Part shown: in pieces, positions 1 through 8,815 of the stretch
How the letters are laid out: each line of letters starts with the position of its first letter
Position numbering within the stretch: position 1 is the stretch's first letter
Program-made: the position numbers and the translations under genes
Assembly (NCBI GenBank): GCA_963674685.2
Contig: CAXXWT010000005.1
Span: forward strand, 558,001-622,000
Direction: 5' to 3'
Source of the DNA: G963674685 sp963674685
Lineage (GTDB): Bacteria > Lernaellota > Lernaellaia > JACKCT01
Length of the DNA stretch: 64,000 nucleotides
Notes under the pieces: model-generated
The model's input: the letters and a program-made list of their open reading frames with translations, nothing else
Database searches by the model: none
Told to the model about the DNA's origin: nothing

Positions 1-2242
1 CTTCGGTCGCGTAATCGAAAGTTCGATTTCCGGCGAACGGCTGCTCGAAGGTCACGAATCCGTCAACCGACGTGAACGGATATGCAATCTCACCCGATCC
101 GTCGTTTCCGGGCTGGCAGCACATACCCTGGACGTCCGTACCGATCCCCACGCCGGTGGCGAATGGATAGGCGCTCATTTCCTCTGATACCTGAACAATA
201 TTATTCGCAACACCCGCCGGCGAACCGCCGCGCACTACAAGCCCGCCAAGAGCATAGATCCGGTTGCGTATGTCGAGGCTGTTTTCGATCCAGCCATGAT
301 CGGAGATCACTCCCGAATATTGCCGGTCTTCCAGGATGTCCAAAGCCTCGTCCAGTGTGTAATAAGACAAATGATCGACATTGACGATCATGCCGCGGTC
401 GACCAGACCGTTGATCAGATCCTCTCCGAGAGGTTGCAGATGCCGTATATTGCAGCCGGGAATCGATCCGCCATAGTCGGCGTAATCCGGCAGCGGCTGA
501 AGTTTGTCGATCAATATAGCTTGCACGAGGCTGTCCACAAATGAACCGAAAGACGGGATATCCTGGGTGACAAAATCCTGGATGCTGCGTAGGCCTGTTT
601 TTCCTTGAGCGCCTTCGGGGCATTCACCCATCTCCCAGAAATGTCCGCCGGCGGACTGTTCGAAAAGTAGTTTGCTCGGACGTATAAGATCGAGAACGTG
701 GTCGATTTCGCCGGTGTTCATTTTATTGGTGAGGTTCATCCAGGCGTTCGACGTTCCTCCGCCGGCGCGTGTTCCTCCGAATGCATTATCAAACCTGTGG
801 ATCAGATAGGCCGAGCGAAGTCCCATGTCGTAGAGCTTGTCGAGTTCCTGGTCCACGTACTCCGGCGTGCAAAAATCCACGCCTTCCCGGCAATCGAAAA
901 GCGTATTGTATTCCACTCCCAGAACGACCGCGAGTTTATTTTGTGCAATCACTTCCCGCGCCTGGGCCGGCGAGGTGACGATACGGAACCATCCCTTTCC
1001 CGGACCTCCTTCCTGCGCGTCTATGTAATCCTGCAAATCGTAGATGACCAGCGTTTGAAGCCTGACGGTGTCGGCCGGACTGCAATCCCCCTCGGCCAGA
1101 TCCGGGCGCAGCAAGCTCATCAACTGGCAATAAGACGCATTGCCCGTGGGCATCGTCACCACCAGGCGCAGTCCGCCGAGATATGCTCTTTCGATCCACC
1201 TGTAGTAATTCATCATGTGGGAATACGCGCACCTGTTGGGCCAGAACGTGAAGTCGGGCCAGCCCGCGGTGTCATGCCCCGGCGTGCCGCCGGAGACGCC
1301 GAGGAAATCATATGCGCCGTTTGGCCCGTGCAGTTCCTCACAATCGCCAAGCGCATGCTCGACGCCGAATTTGTGGAATAGGCGGCCGGCCATGCCCACC
1401 GCGCCGAGGCTTTTTTCGAAACCGAGATGCGCGTGCAAATCGGCGTATCCGATAACGGGCAATTCCGGATCACGCGGCTCGTAGAACTCCGGTGAAACGA
1501 CGGCGCTGAGAGGCGCTTCCGGGTACGGCATGCACGAATCCGCGGGCCGCTCGACAAAATCCAGGGCCGCCGCCTCGGGATTGATCGTATTATTTTCGCC
1601 GGCGAGATAAATTCCCGAATCACCGACCAGAAAGCGAAGTTCATGCTCTGTGGAAACGATTGTATATTTATTGTCCGCTCTGTTTTCGCCGCCGACAATC
1701 TCAAGTGCGCTTAACCGCCATTCGACATCGTTGCCCGCTTGCGTATAACGCTCAACGGTCAAACCGTCTGTTGCAAGAAATCCTCCGTCCTGATCGTAGA
1801 ACATGAAAGTTCCAAGGCCCGTCGGTTTCAGGAAAAACCGGTCCGCCTCTTCCACGGGAACGTCCTCAAATCCGTAGCTGTCATCCTCGCCCGCGACCAG
1901 GAACCGGCCCGAGCGATCCGCCCGCACGGCGAAGCACCCTTGAGCGAATTCATACGCGGGAGCGCCCTCATGCGTGATGACTGTTGGATCAACGTCGTAG
2001 TCGTCATCGCTATCATCATCGCTGTCATCATCGCTGTCGTCATCGGCATCGTCATCGGCGTCGTCATCGTCGCTGTCATCGTCAATATCGTCATCGCTGT
2101 CGTCATCACCCGGAACGTCCGAGGTGTCGTCATCGCTTATCGAAGCACTGTCATCGTTGTCGTCATCATCCCCGCAGGACGCTTGCGTGAACGAAAAGGC
2201 GAATACAATCGCGAAAACCAGGAAGTAGACATTGCATTTCAT
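1..2242 (-). CDS. Asp-rich-linker lipoprotein with membrane-dipeptidase-like hydrolase domain (3' end outside window)
   Basis: The minus-strand frame is open from ATG 2242 to the window edge, about 747 codons without a stop. A signal peptide ends at ...FTQAS-Cys23, a likely lipidation site although Gln at -3 is unusual. Residues about 24-85 are almost pure Asp/Ser. A beta-rich segment follows, then a catalytic-looking domain with LHAH, a GVEYN Glu, IHRFDNAFGG, VNVDHLS and ISDHGW. The order and spacing of these His/Asp/Glu motifs resemble peptidase family M19 (renal/membrane dipeptidase, binuclear zinc) in the amidohydrolase superfamily. The start has AGGA upstream and sits one base after the TGA of the MerR-type gene, so translation is probably coupled. 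Seen: frame, linker, motifs. Inferred: a surface-anchored metallohydrolase of unknown substrate. Another amidohydrolase activity is possible. Confidence 0.75.
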   Translation of the reverse strand, partial: MKCNVYFLVFAIVFAFSFTQASCGDDDDNDDSASISDDDTSDVPGDDDSDDDIDDDSDDDDADDDADDDSDDDSDDDSDDDYDVDPTVITHEGAPAYEFAQGCFAVRADRSGRFLVAGEDDSYGFEDVPVEEADRFFLKPTGLGTFMFYDQDGGFLATDGLTVERYTQAGNDVEWRLSALEIVGGENRADNKYTIVSTEHELRFLVGDSGIYLAGENNTINPEAAALDFVERPADSCMPYPEAPLSAVVSPEFYEPRDPELPVIGYADLHAHLGFEKSLGAVGMAGRLFHKFGVEHALGDCEELHGPNGAYDFLGVSGGTPGHDTAGWPDFTFWPNRCAYSHMMNYYRWIERAYLGGLRLVVTMPTGNASYCQLMSLLRPDLAEGDCSPADTVRLQTLVIYDLQDYIDAQEGGPGKGWFRIVTSPAQAREVIAQNKLAVVLGVEYNTLFDCREGVDFCTPEYVDQELDKLYDMGLRSAYLIHRFDNAFGGTRAGGGTSNAWMNLTNKMNTGEIDHVLDLIRPSKLLFEQSAGGHFWEMGECPEGAQGKTGLRSIQDFVTQDIPSFGSFVDSLVQAILIDKLQPLPDYADYGGSIPGCNIRHLQPLGEDLINGLVDRGMIVNVDHLSYYTLDEALDILEDRQYSGVISDHGWIENSLDIRNRIYALGGLVVRGGSPAGVANNIVQVSEEMSAYPFATGVGIGTDVQGMCCQPGNDGSGEIAYPFTSVDGFVTFEQPFAGNRTFDYATE

Positions 2243-2243
2243 T

Positions 2244-2966
2244 TCAATTTTCCTCATCTGAGTTTTTTTTCAATAGAGCGGAAATCTCTTTTTCAACCGC
2301 GTGGCTGAATAGTGCGCTGATCGTCGCCAATCCCAGGGGGCGGAATATCCCGACTATCGCGCTGATATCAACGTCTTTCTTTTTTATCATAACGCCTTTG
2401 ACGAATGTCTTGACGACATCCCTTGCCACGCGCTGAATGTTTTCCTGCGTTCTGGCGGCCAGTTCCAAAAACGGAATCAGCGCTTCGTCGGCGTTATGTT
2501 GATGTAATGATAAAGCGACATCGGTCAGCGCCGGCATCGGAATTTCCACGTGGTCTTCATGGATAAATATCAATCCGGCTTCCTGCGCCATTTGCAACAG
2601 TTCGCCTTTGCCGAAAAGGAAAGCGTACTTTTCACGAAAGTCGCGCAGGCTCATTTCAACGCAGGTGTCGCCCCGCCAGCCATCCAGGGCCGCAAAAACG
2701 CCGGCTTCCAAATCTTTGGGATCGGCTTTTTCAATCAGATCCTGGATCGCGGCCAGGGAGTATCCCCGGTCCTGCATGGATGCGATCTTTTTCAGGCGCT
2801 CAAGATGCGCGGAATCATAAAATCCTTTTCGCCCTTTCATATGGGGCTTGGGCAAGGTCCCCCGCGACTGATGAGCTCGAATGTTTCTGACGGTCATATT
2901 CGATTTGCCGGCCAGTTCCTCAATGGTCATCCACCGGTCGGCGGCTTCCGCTACGTTTACAACCAT
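2244..2966 (-). CDS. MerR-family-like transcriptional regulator
   Basis: The 240-residue protein opens with a winged helix-turn-helix of MerR type: WMTIEELAGKSNMTVRNIRA, then an FYDSAHLERLKKI segment and a YSLAAIQDLIEKA helix, as in MerR DNA-binding domains. The C-terminal about 150 residues (helical, with KKKDVD and a conserved-looking ALFSHAVEKEISALL tail) are not a metal-binding or drug-binding domain I recognise. RBS TGGAGAAA precedes ATG 2966. The stop codon lies one base before the lipoprotein start at 2242, so the two form an operon and the regulator may control it. MerR proteins usually act at promoters with elongated spacers, but the promoter seen upstream has a 16-bp spacer. Effector unknown. 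Confidence 0.8.
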   Translation of the reverse strand: MVVNVAEAADRWMTIEELAGKSNMTVRNIRAHQSRGTLPKPHMKGRKGFYDSAHLERLKKIASMQDRGYSLAAIQDLIEKADPKDLEAGVFAALDGWRGDTCVEMSLRDFREKYAFLFGKGELLQMAQEAGLIFIHEDHVEIPMPALTDVALSLHQHNADEALIPFLELAARTQENIQRVARDVVKTFVKGVMIKKKDVDISAIVGIFRPLGLATISALFSHAVEKEISALLKKNSDEEN

Positions 2967-3006
2967 TGGTTTTCTCCATTTGATCCGCGCCAGACTACAC
3001 TCCCTG

Positions 3007-3034
3007 ATGTTACATGGTTTGATGTCACTGTCAA
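3007..3034 (-). promoter_or_regulatory. Putative sigma70 promoter for the MerR gene
   Basis: On the minus strand TTGACA (3034-3029) is followed by a 16-bp spacer and TAACAT (3012-3007), about 40 bases upstream of ATG 2966. The -35 lies in an imperfect dyad TTGA-N8-TCAA at 3019-3034 that could be an operator. Consensus reading only. Confidence 0.45.
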
Positions 3035-3273
3035 ATATTGCGGCGACGTGGGATTGCGTTTACGTTCACTCGATTTGATATATCAATTGGTGGGAATGCG
3101 ATCGGCTCTTTAATCAGATATTTTCGCTCAAGATAAGTTTTCAACTGCAAATCATTTTCGACGCCTCCCGCGAAAGCCCTTAGTTTATGAGGCGATTTCT
3201 TTGGCGCGTTGCCTATCAATCAGTTTTATGCATGAGTGCTTAAAGTTTTATAAGCAAATAAGGGGTAAAGCGC

Positions 3274-3302
3274 TTGATTTTCCGAAAGCCCCGCACTATA
3301 TT
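3274..3302 (+). promoter_or_regulatory. Putative sigma70 promoter for the nuo operon
   Basis: TTGATT (3274-3279), a 17-bp spacer and TATATT (3297-3302) point toward nuoA and would give a leader of roughly 125 nt. No other convincing promoter was seen in the 470-bp gap between the divergent MerR and nuoA genes. Pattern match only. Confidence 0.4.
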
Positions 3303-3435
3303 GCCCAGCAATTTCGGCGTGGGTAAAACGCTCCTCGAATCAAAAAAACCGAGTCGGCGGCCGCGGAAAGGGGAACAACCGCGGCAGATTTTTTCCTCGC
3401 CGGTCATCGCATTTCCCTTTGGGGCGGGATCGATC

Positions 3436-3837
3436 ATGCTCTTCGACTTTGCGACTGTCCTTGTTTTTCTTTTCGTGGGAATCGGTTTCGTCTTTGCCGC
3501 GCTGTTTACGGGGCGCTTCCTTCGGCCGAACCTTCCCGATCCACAAAAACGAATGGTCTACGAATGTGGCGAAAAGCCCATCGGAAGCGCTTGGTTCAAT
3601 TTCAATCCCCGCTTCTACCTCATGGCTTTGGTCTTCATCATTTTCGACGTCGAAGTCGCCCTGACCTTCCCCGTAGCCGTGGTTGTCAAAAAATGGATCG
3701 CAGACGGCCGCGCGGCCTTTGCGGTTGTGGAAATTATTATCTTCCTCTTCATTTTGATCGCGGCCCTGGCGTTCGTCTGGGCCAAAGGCCACTTGGATTG
3801 GGTCCGTGAAATCGAGGAGCCGGGAGACTTGAAATGA
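3436..3837 (+). CDS. nuoA: NADH-quinone oxidoreductase subunit A
   Basis: NuoA is a small membrane subunit of complex I with three transmembrane helices. The protein has the family hallmarks: a TGRFLRPNLPDPQKRMVYECGE loop region with the conserved YECG motif, GSAWFNFNPRFY, and FIIFDVEVALTFP in the second helix with its acidic pair. I start at ATG 3436, giving 133 residues, the normal size. The longer in-frame version from 3274 would add a non-homologous basic extension. The TGA overlaps the nuoB ATG by four bases. It is the first gene of an operon that continues to nuoN. Confidence 0.93.
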   Translation: MLFDFATVLVFLFVGIGFVFAALFTGRFLRPNLPDPQKRMVYECGEKPIGSAWFNFNPRFYLMALVFIIFDVEVALTFPVAVVVKKWIADGRAAFAVVEIIIFLFILIAALAFVWAKGHLDWVREIEEPGDLK

Positions 3838-4352
3838 CCGATAAAAATAGCGAGACCGGCCCGACCATCATCGAGGCGCAGGCCTATCCGGGCGTCATCA
3901 TGACGCAGGTCGACCACGCCGTGAACTGGTTCAGAAAATCCTCCATCTGGTATCTGTTGTTCGCCACCGCCTGCTGCGGCATCGAACTCATGCAGACCGG
4001 CGGACCGAGGACGGACCTGGACCGATTCGGCGCCGTCTTCCGCGCCACGCCCAGGCAGTCCGATCTGCTCATCGTGGCGGGCACCATCACATACAAAATG
4101 GCCGACCGGGTCCGGTTGCTCTGGGCTCAGATGGCCGATCCGAAATACGTCATCGCCATGGGAAGCTGCGCCAACACCGGCGGACTGTTCCAGCGTTCCT
4201 ATTCGGTGGTATGCGGCGTCGACAAGGTCGTTCCGGTGGATCTGTACCTCCCGGGCTGCCCTCCGAGGCCGGAGGCGCTCAACGAGGCTATCTTGCGCTT
4301 GCAGGAAAAGATGTACGGGGAACATTGGCTGGATAAGATGCGTGGGGCATAA
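3834..4352 (+). CDS. nuoB: NADH-quinone oxidoreductase subunit B
   Basis: NuoB holds the terminal 4Fe-4S cluster N2, which passes electrons to quinone at the NuoB/NuoD interface. All four ligands are present: the adjacent Cys47-Cys48 (ATACCGIELM), Cys112 (GSCANTGG) and Cys142 (PGCPPRPEAL). The 172-residue length is typical, with a short hydrophilic N-terminus. It overlaps nuoA (ATGA) and is followed after 6 bases by nuoCD. Confidence 0.96.
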   Translation: MTDKNSETGPTIIEAQAYPGVIMTQVDHAVNWFRKSSIWYLLFATACCGIELMQTGGPRTDLDRFGAVFRATPRQSDLLIVAGTITYKMADRVRLLWAQMADPKYVIAMGSCANTGGLFQRSYSVVCGVDKVVPVDLYLPGCPPRPEALNEAILRLQEKMYGEHWLDKMRGA

Positions 4353-4358
4353 GAATCG

Positions 4359-6020
4359 ATGCAACCGGTCGAAATTCATGAAAAAATCCAAAATACCTTC
4401 GGAGCCGACGTCGCGGTTTTCAAACCCGAACTGATCGACCCCGCCATCGAGATACAACCGGAGAAAATTCTGGAAGTCTGCCGCTTCCTTCGGGACGACG
4501 GCGACCTGAAGTTCGACTTCCTCCGGTCCTTGAGCGGCGTGGACCTCAATGACGCTTTCGAAGTCGTATATCATCTCTATTCATACGCGAAACGCCATTA
4601 CCTGGTGGTTAAAACGCGCATGAACCGCGAGGAGCCGAGCGTGGACTCGGTGGCCGGCGTGTGGCCAACGGCCAACTGGCACGAGCGGGAGACCTACGAT
4701 CTGTTCGGGATCGATTTCAAAGGCCATCCCAAACTCACGCGCCTTTTCATGCCCGAAGACTGGGTCGGATACCCGATGCGCAAGGATTACGTGAATCCGA
4801 CCGAATATCACGGCATTCCCTGCACCCGGGAAGAAGGCGCACCGGTGACGCGCCATGAAGTCGAGGGGCATCCGACGGTCCAGCAGGCCATGCACGAGAA
4901 GAAATGCCCGGAAACCATGGGATTCATGCGCCTGAACATGGGGCCCCATCATCCGGCGACGCACGGCGTTCTCAACCTTCTTTTGGAAACCGACGGCGAA
5001 ATCCTGAAGCGGGCCGTCCCCGACGTGGGCTACCTGCACCGGGGCATCGAAAAGCTCGCCGAGGACAACGCCTACATCGGCACCATGCCCTACACCGACC
5101 GAATCGACTACCTGGGCGCCATGTTCGGCAATCACGCCTGGGCTCTGGCGGTGGAAAAGCTGGCCGGCATCGAGACGCCGCCACGGGCCGAATACTGCCG
5201 CATCATCGCTTCCGAATTGAACCGCATCGCCAGCCATCTGATCGGAACCGGCACCGTCTCCATGGACCTGGGCGCTTTCACGCCCTTCGTCCACTGGCTG
5301 CGTGAGCGGGAAACGATCAACGATATCATGGAATTCATTTGCGGCTCCCGCCTGACCTACAACTATATGCGTTTCGGCGGCGTGGCCCGGGACATCGAGC
5401 AGTCCACGGTGGACATGATCCTGCGCTGGCTGGATCACTTCGAGCCCATGATCGACGAATTCAACCGGCTGATTTCCGGAAACGAGATTTTCATCAAGCG
5501 CCTGGCGCATGTCGGGGTCATCTCGCCGGAAGAAGCCGCGGCCCACGGACTCGTGGGGCCGAACCTGCGCGCGTCGGGCGTGAACTTCGACATCCGCCGC
5601 GACGAGCCATATTCGATCTACCCGGACTTGAAATTCGACGTCATCGTCGGCGAAGGTTTCGAAGGCGAGGTGGGAGACAGTTTCGACCGCTTCTACTGCC
5701 GCGTCCTGGAAATCCGCGAAAGCGTCAGGCTCGTCCGGCAGGCCTGCGAGGCCATGCCCGCCGGCGACATTCAGGGCAAAGTGAAAAAAGTCCTCAAACC
5801 CGAGGCCAATGAGGTCTACGCGCGCGTGGAATCCGCGAGAGGGGAAATGGGCATGTACGTCATTTCCGACGGTTCCGACAAACCGTATCGCATGAAGACC
5901 CGCACCGGATCTTACACGGCCATGGCCGTTATGGAGCACTTGTCTCCGGGTCTTCTGATCGCCGATCTGGTGGCCGTCTTCGGCTCCCTGGACATCGTGG
6001 CGCCGGAGGTGGACCGATGA
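4359..6020 (+). CDS. nuoCD: NADH-quinone oxidoreductase fused subunits C and D
   Basis: The protein is a natural fusion of 553 residues. Residues about 1-165 are the 30-kDa NuoC domain (LRSLSGVDLNDAFEVVYHLYS, WHERETYDLFGIDFKGHP, RLFMPEDWVGYPMRKDY). After a short linker, residues about 185-553 are the 49-kDa NuoD domain that lines the quinone cavity (MGPHHPATHGVLNLLLETDG, GYLHRGIEKLAE, PYTDRIDYL, and the C-terminal DIVAPEVDR). NuoCD fusions are common in Gammaproteobacteria and several other groups. The stop overlaps the nuoH start by four bases. Where nuoE, nuoF and nuoG would normally lie there is no space at all. Confidence 0.95.
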   Translation: MQPVEIHEKIQNTFGADVAVFKPELIDPAIEIQPEKILEVCRFLRDDGDLKFDFLRSLSGVDLNDAFEVVYHLYSYAKRHYLVVKTRMNREEPSVDSVAGVWPTANWHERETYDLFGIDFKGHPKLTRLFMPEDWVGYPMRKDYVNPTEYHGIPCTREEGAPVTRHEVEGHPTVQQAMHEKKCPETMGFMRLNMGPHHPATHGVLNLLLETDGEILKRAVPDVGYLHRGIEKLAEDNAYIGTMPYTDRIDYLGAMFGNHAWALAVEKLAGIETPPRAEYCRIIASELNRIASHLIGTGTVSMDLGAFTPFVHWLRERETINDIMEFICGSRLTYNYMRFGGVARDIEQSTVDMILRWLDHFEPMIDEFNRLISGNEIFIKRLAHVGVISPEEAAAHGLVGPNLRASGVNFDIRRDEPYSIYPDLKFDVIVGEGFEGEVGDSFDRFYCRVLEIRESVRLVRQACEAMPAGDIQGKVKKVLKPEANEVYARVESARGEMGMYVISDGSDKPYRMKTRTGSYTAMAVMEHLSPGLLIADLVAVFGSLDIVAPEVDR

Positions 6021-7288
6021 ACGCACTGGCAAACCTGGCCGATCAATTCATTCAGTGGGCTTTCGCCGTCAATCCAGCCGTCTGGCCTTATACCTGGATC
6101 GTTCAATTCCTGTTCATCCTGGCGGCCGGCGCCGCGGCCATGGGCTTTGTCGCCGCTTTCGCCGGACCGGTCACGTGGGTGGAACGCCGCGTCGCGGGCC
6201 GTATCCAGTCCCGCGTCGGCCCGAACCGCGTCGGACCTCAGGGCATTTTGCAGTGGCTCGCCGACGGAATGAAATGCTACCTGAAAGAGGATTTGATTCC
6301 CGAAGGCGCCGACAGCATCCTTTTCCGCATGGCTCCGTATTTCGTGTTCGCGGGCATGTTCGGCACCTACGCGGTCTTGCCCTTCGGCGCGCACCTTGTG
6401 GCGACGGAACTGAACGTGGGCCTTCTTTACCTTCTGGCGATCACGTCCCTCGTCGTCGTGGGACTGCTCATGGCCGGGTGGTCCTCCAACTCCAAATGGG
6501 CGCTTTTCGGCGGCGTGCGCAGCGCAGCGCAGCTTATTTCCTATGAAATCCCTTCCGCATTTTCTCTGATGGCCGTCATCCTCGTGACCGGCACCATGTC
6601 CATGCAGGGCATCGTACTGGCGCAGGGCGGCTGGCCGTGGGAATGGTTCATTTTCAAAAATCCTTTCCTGTTCGCCACCTTCTTTCTGTATTTCACCGCC
6701 GCCATCGCGGAAGGAAACCGGACGCCCTTCGACCTGCCCGAGGCTGAAAGCGAACTGGTGGCCGGATACAACATTGAATACTCGGGAATGCGCTTTTTGT
6801 TCTTCTTCTTTGCCGAGTGGGCGAATCTCTGGATCATGAGCGCCATCGCCACGGTTTGCTTCCTGGGCGGCTGGCAGATCCCCGGCGTCAGCCCCGAATA
6901 CATCGCGAATGCGACCGGGTGGACCTGGGTCGGTCTGCAAGCCCTTACCTTCGTCATCATAGCGGCCAAGGCCTCCACGCTGGTTTTCCTGGTGATCCAG
7001 CTTCGCTGGACCCTTCCGAGGCTTCGGATCGACCAGCTCATGATCACGTGCTGGAAATACCTGGTGCCCCTGTCTTTTGCGATGCTGGTCGGTGTTCTGC
7101 TTCTGATGGTCTTCGTGCCCGACGGAAGCATTCTGGACTGGATCATGCGCATCCTGATGACGCTGGTCGGCGCCGCCATCGCATTGACGTATCTGAAACG
7201 TATTCGGTACACCTACATGGTCGACCGTGACAATTATAAAAAGATGAGCGGCAAGGAACTTTGGTTCCCGCCTTATCGTTTGCCTTAA
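6017..7288 (+). CDS. nuoH: NADH-quinone oxidoreductase subunit H
   Basis: NuoH is the membrane subunit that docks the peripheral arm and forms the quinone entry channel. The 423-residue polytopic protein shows ERRVAGRIQSRVGPNRVGP, GILQWLADGMKCYLKED, AIAEGNRTPFDLPEAESELV and GYNIEYSGMRF, all signature loops of the family. ATGA overlap with nuoCD. The somewhat long C-terminus ends with extra helices after the LRWTLPRLRIDQLM segment. Confidence 0.95.
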   Translation: MNALANLADQFIQWAFAVNPAVWPYTWIVQFLFILAAGAAAMGFVAAFAGPVTWVERRVAGRIQSRVGPNRVGPQGILQWLADGMKCYLKEDLIPEGADSILFRMAPYFVFAGMFGTYAVLPFGAHLVATELNVGLLYLLAITSLVVVGLLMAGWSSNSKWALFGGVRSAAQLISYEIPSAFSLMAVILVTGTMSMQGIVLAQGGWPWEWFIFKNPFLFATFFLYFTAAIAEGNRTPFDLPEAESELVAGYNIEYSGMRFLFFFFAEWANLWIMSAIATVCFLGGWQIPGVSPEYIANATGWTWVGLQALTFVIIAAKASTLVFLVIQLRWTLPRLRIDQLMITCWKYLVPLSFAMLVGVLLLMVFVPDGSILDWIMRILMTLVGAAIALTYLKRIRYTYMVDRDNYKKMSGKELWFPPYRLP

Positions 7289-7319
7289 ACGGAAATAGTG
7301 ACTTTGTTCGAATCGGGTA

Positions 7320-7958
7320 ATGAACGACATGACTGAAGCCAAGATGATCTGCGCAACGGATGGAAATTGTCCCGTACGCAACTACTTCACCAATATCCGC
7401 AAGGCCGTCGTTTCGATCTTCGAGGGATTGACCGTCACGTCCAGCTGGTTTTTCCGCCGGCCGGCGACGATCCAATACCCGGACAAGATTGAAAAGCCGG
7501 TTCAGGAAATGCTTCCGGAAAATTACCGGGGCATTCTCGAGGTGGATGTTGCCCGCTGCTCCGGATGCGCCCTGTGTTCGAAGACCTGCCCGATCGGGGC
7601 TCTTGCGGTCAACGTGGAGAAGAACGCCGAAACGGGCGAACGCGAGATTCTGCAATTCGACATCGACATCGGGAAATGCATGTACTGCGGACTGTGTTCC
7701 GAGGCCTGCAAGTTCGACGCCATCAGGCACACGCCGGATTTCGAAGCGGTGTCCTGCAGCGCAAGCGATCTGGTTCTTCATTTCGTGAAGGAACCCGTGC
7801 CGGTGGCCAAGCCCAAGACCGCGCCGCCTCGCCGGCCTCTCGGAACCATCCTGGCGACGGTCGTGCCCGGCTGTTACGACCGCGTCCGCTGGCCCGGAAT
7901 GCCGGAAACTCCCGAGGCCGCGAAATCCGACGCTCCGGCGGAAAAGGAGACGTCATGA
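7320..7958 (+). CDS. nuoI: NADH-quinone oxidoreductase subunit I
   Basis: NuoI carries clusters N6a and N6b. Two full CxxCxxCxxxC sets are present: Cys80, 83, 86, 90 and Cys120, 123, 126, 130. The 212-residue protein has a Cys-containing N-terminal stretch before the membrane-associated helix and a Pro/Ala-rich C-terminal tail of about 50 residues not found in most NuoI. The start at 7320 has only a weak GGGT upstream; ATG 7329 or 7344 are alternatives. The stop overlaps nuoJ by four bases. The 31-base gap after nuoH holds nothing else. Confidence 0.94.
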   Translation: MNDMTEAKMICATDGNCPVRNYFTNIRKAVVSIFEGLTVTSSWFFRRPATIQYPDKIEKPVQEMLPENYRGILEVDVARCSGCALCSKTCPIGALAVNVEKNAETGEREILQFDIDIGKCMYCGLCSEACKFDAIRHTPDFEAVSCSASDLVLHFVKEPVPVAKPKTAPPRRPLGTILATVVPGCYDRVRWPGMPETPEAAKSDAPAEKETS

Positions 7959-8503
7959 CGACCAGCGGAATCGGCGCCGTCGTGTTTTACGCGCTCATGG
8001 CGCTGACGATTGCCGGAGGAGCGATCGTCGCTTTCTCAAGAAATATCGTCCGCAGCGCCTTCGCCCTTCTGGCGACTTTTATGGGCGTGGCGGGAATGTA
8101 CGCCATGCTCTCGGCGGACTTCGTGGCCATCGTGCAGCTTATGGTCTACGTGGGCGGCATTTTGATTCTTATTTTGTTCGCGGTGATGCTGACCTCCCAC
8201 ATATCCGAGGTGAGCGTTTCCAATAAATCCATGGGCGTGTTTTCGAGCGCCGTCATGGCGTTCGCCATTGCCTGTATCCTGATTTACACCGCCGTCACGG
8301 TGGCGTGGCCGGGGCATATCACACCGGCGCAGCCCACGACGGCGGGAATCGGCAACGCCCTTCTCAGCGATTACGTTCTGCCGTTCGAGTTGATTTCGGT
8401 TCTGCTTTTCGCCGCGCTTCTGGGCGGCGTGACGCTGGCTCACGGCGGGCCGAAGAACAAAAAGGCCCCCGAGGCCGAAGACTCAAACGGGGAGGCCAAA
8501 TGA
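7955..8503 (+). CDS. nuoJ: NADH-quinone oxidoreductase subunit J
   Basis: A polytopic membrane subunit of 182 residues with five helices. It has the conserved third-helix region VAIVQLMVYVGGILILILFAVML, the pi-bulge helix implicated in coupling. ATG 7955 follows GGAGACGTC and overlaps the nuoI stop; a longer in-frame extension upstream is only the shadow of nuoI. The stop overlaps nuoK. Confidence 0.94.
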   Translation: MTTSGIGAVVFYALMALTIAGGAIVAFSRNIVRSAFALLATFMGVAGMYAMLSADFVAIVQLMVYVGGILILILFAVMLTSHISEVSVSNKSMGVFSSAVMAFAIACILIYTAVTVAWPGHITPAQPTTAGIGNALLSDYVLPFELISVLLFAALLGGVTLAHGGPKNKKAPEAEDSNGEAK

Positions 8504-8808
8504 TTATCGGACTTCCTCACTACCTCGTCGTTTCAGGAATCCTGCTCGCTTTGGGATTGTTCACCATCTCCACGCGGCGCAATGCCGTGGCCATGCTGAT
8601 GGGCGTGGAACTGATCCTCAACGCCGGCATTTTGAACCTCGTGGCTTTTTCCCGATTCAACCCCAACCCCGTCGGGGGGCAGGTGTTCGGGATTTTCGGA
8701 ATCGTCCTCGCGGCATCGGAAGCGGTTGTCGCCCTGGCGATCGTGCTTCAACTTTATCGGGCCTTCCGTTCCGTCGACGCGAGCGAAAGCGCAGAGATGA
8801 AGGAATAG
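8500..8808 (+). CDS. nuoK: NADH-quinone oxidoreductase subunit K
   Basis: A three-helix subunit of 102 residues, the normal length. It retains the conserved membrane glutamates in MLMGVELILNAGILNLVAF and IVLAASEAVVALAIVLQLYR, which belong to the proton path. ATG 8500 is preceded by GGGGAGGCC and overlaps the nuoJ stop by four bases. Confidence 0.95.
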   Translation: MIIGLPHYLVVSGILLALGLFTISTRRNAVAMLMGVELILNAGILNLVAFSRFNPNPVGGQVFGIFGIVLAASEAVVALAIVLQLYRAFRSVDASESAEMKE

Positions 8809-8815
8809 GACCGTC

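Noticed and set aside
1739..2308. 189-codon plus-strand frame rich in Val/Ile
   Set aside because: It is the antisense of the Asp-rich linker of the lipoprotein on the other strand; GTCATCG repeats translate as VVIV.
4581..6032. 483-codon open frame opposite nuoCD
   Set aside because: A shadow of a GC-rich coding strand: His/Val/Asp-rich composition with no recognisable domain, exactly antisense to a certain gene. The same applies to the long antisense frames at 3615-4574, 5912-7381, 11427-12368 and 12911-14017.
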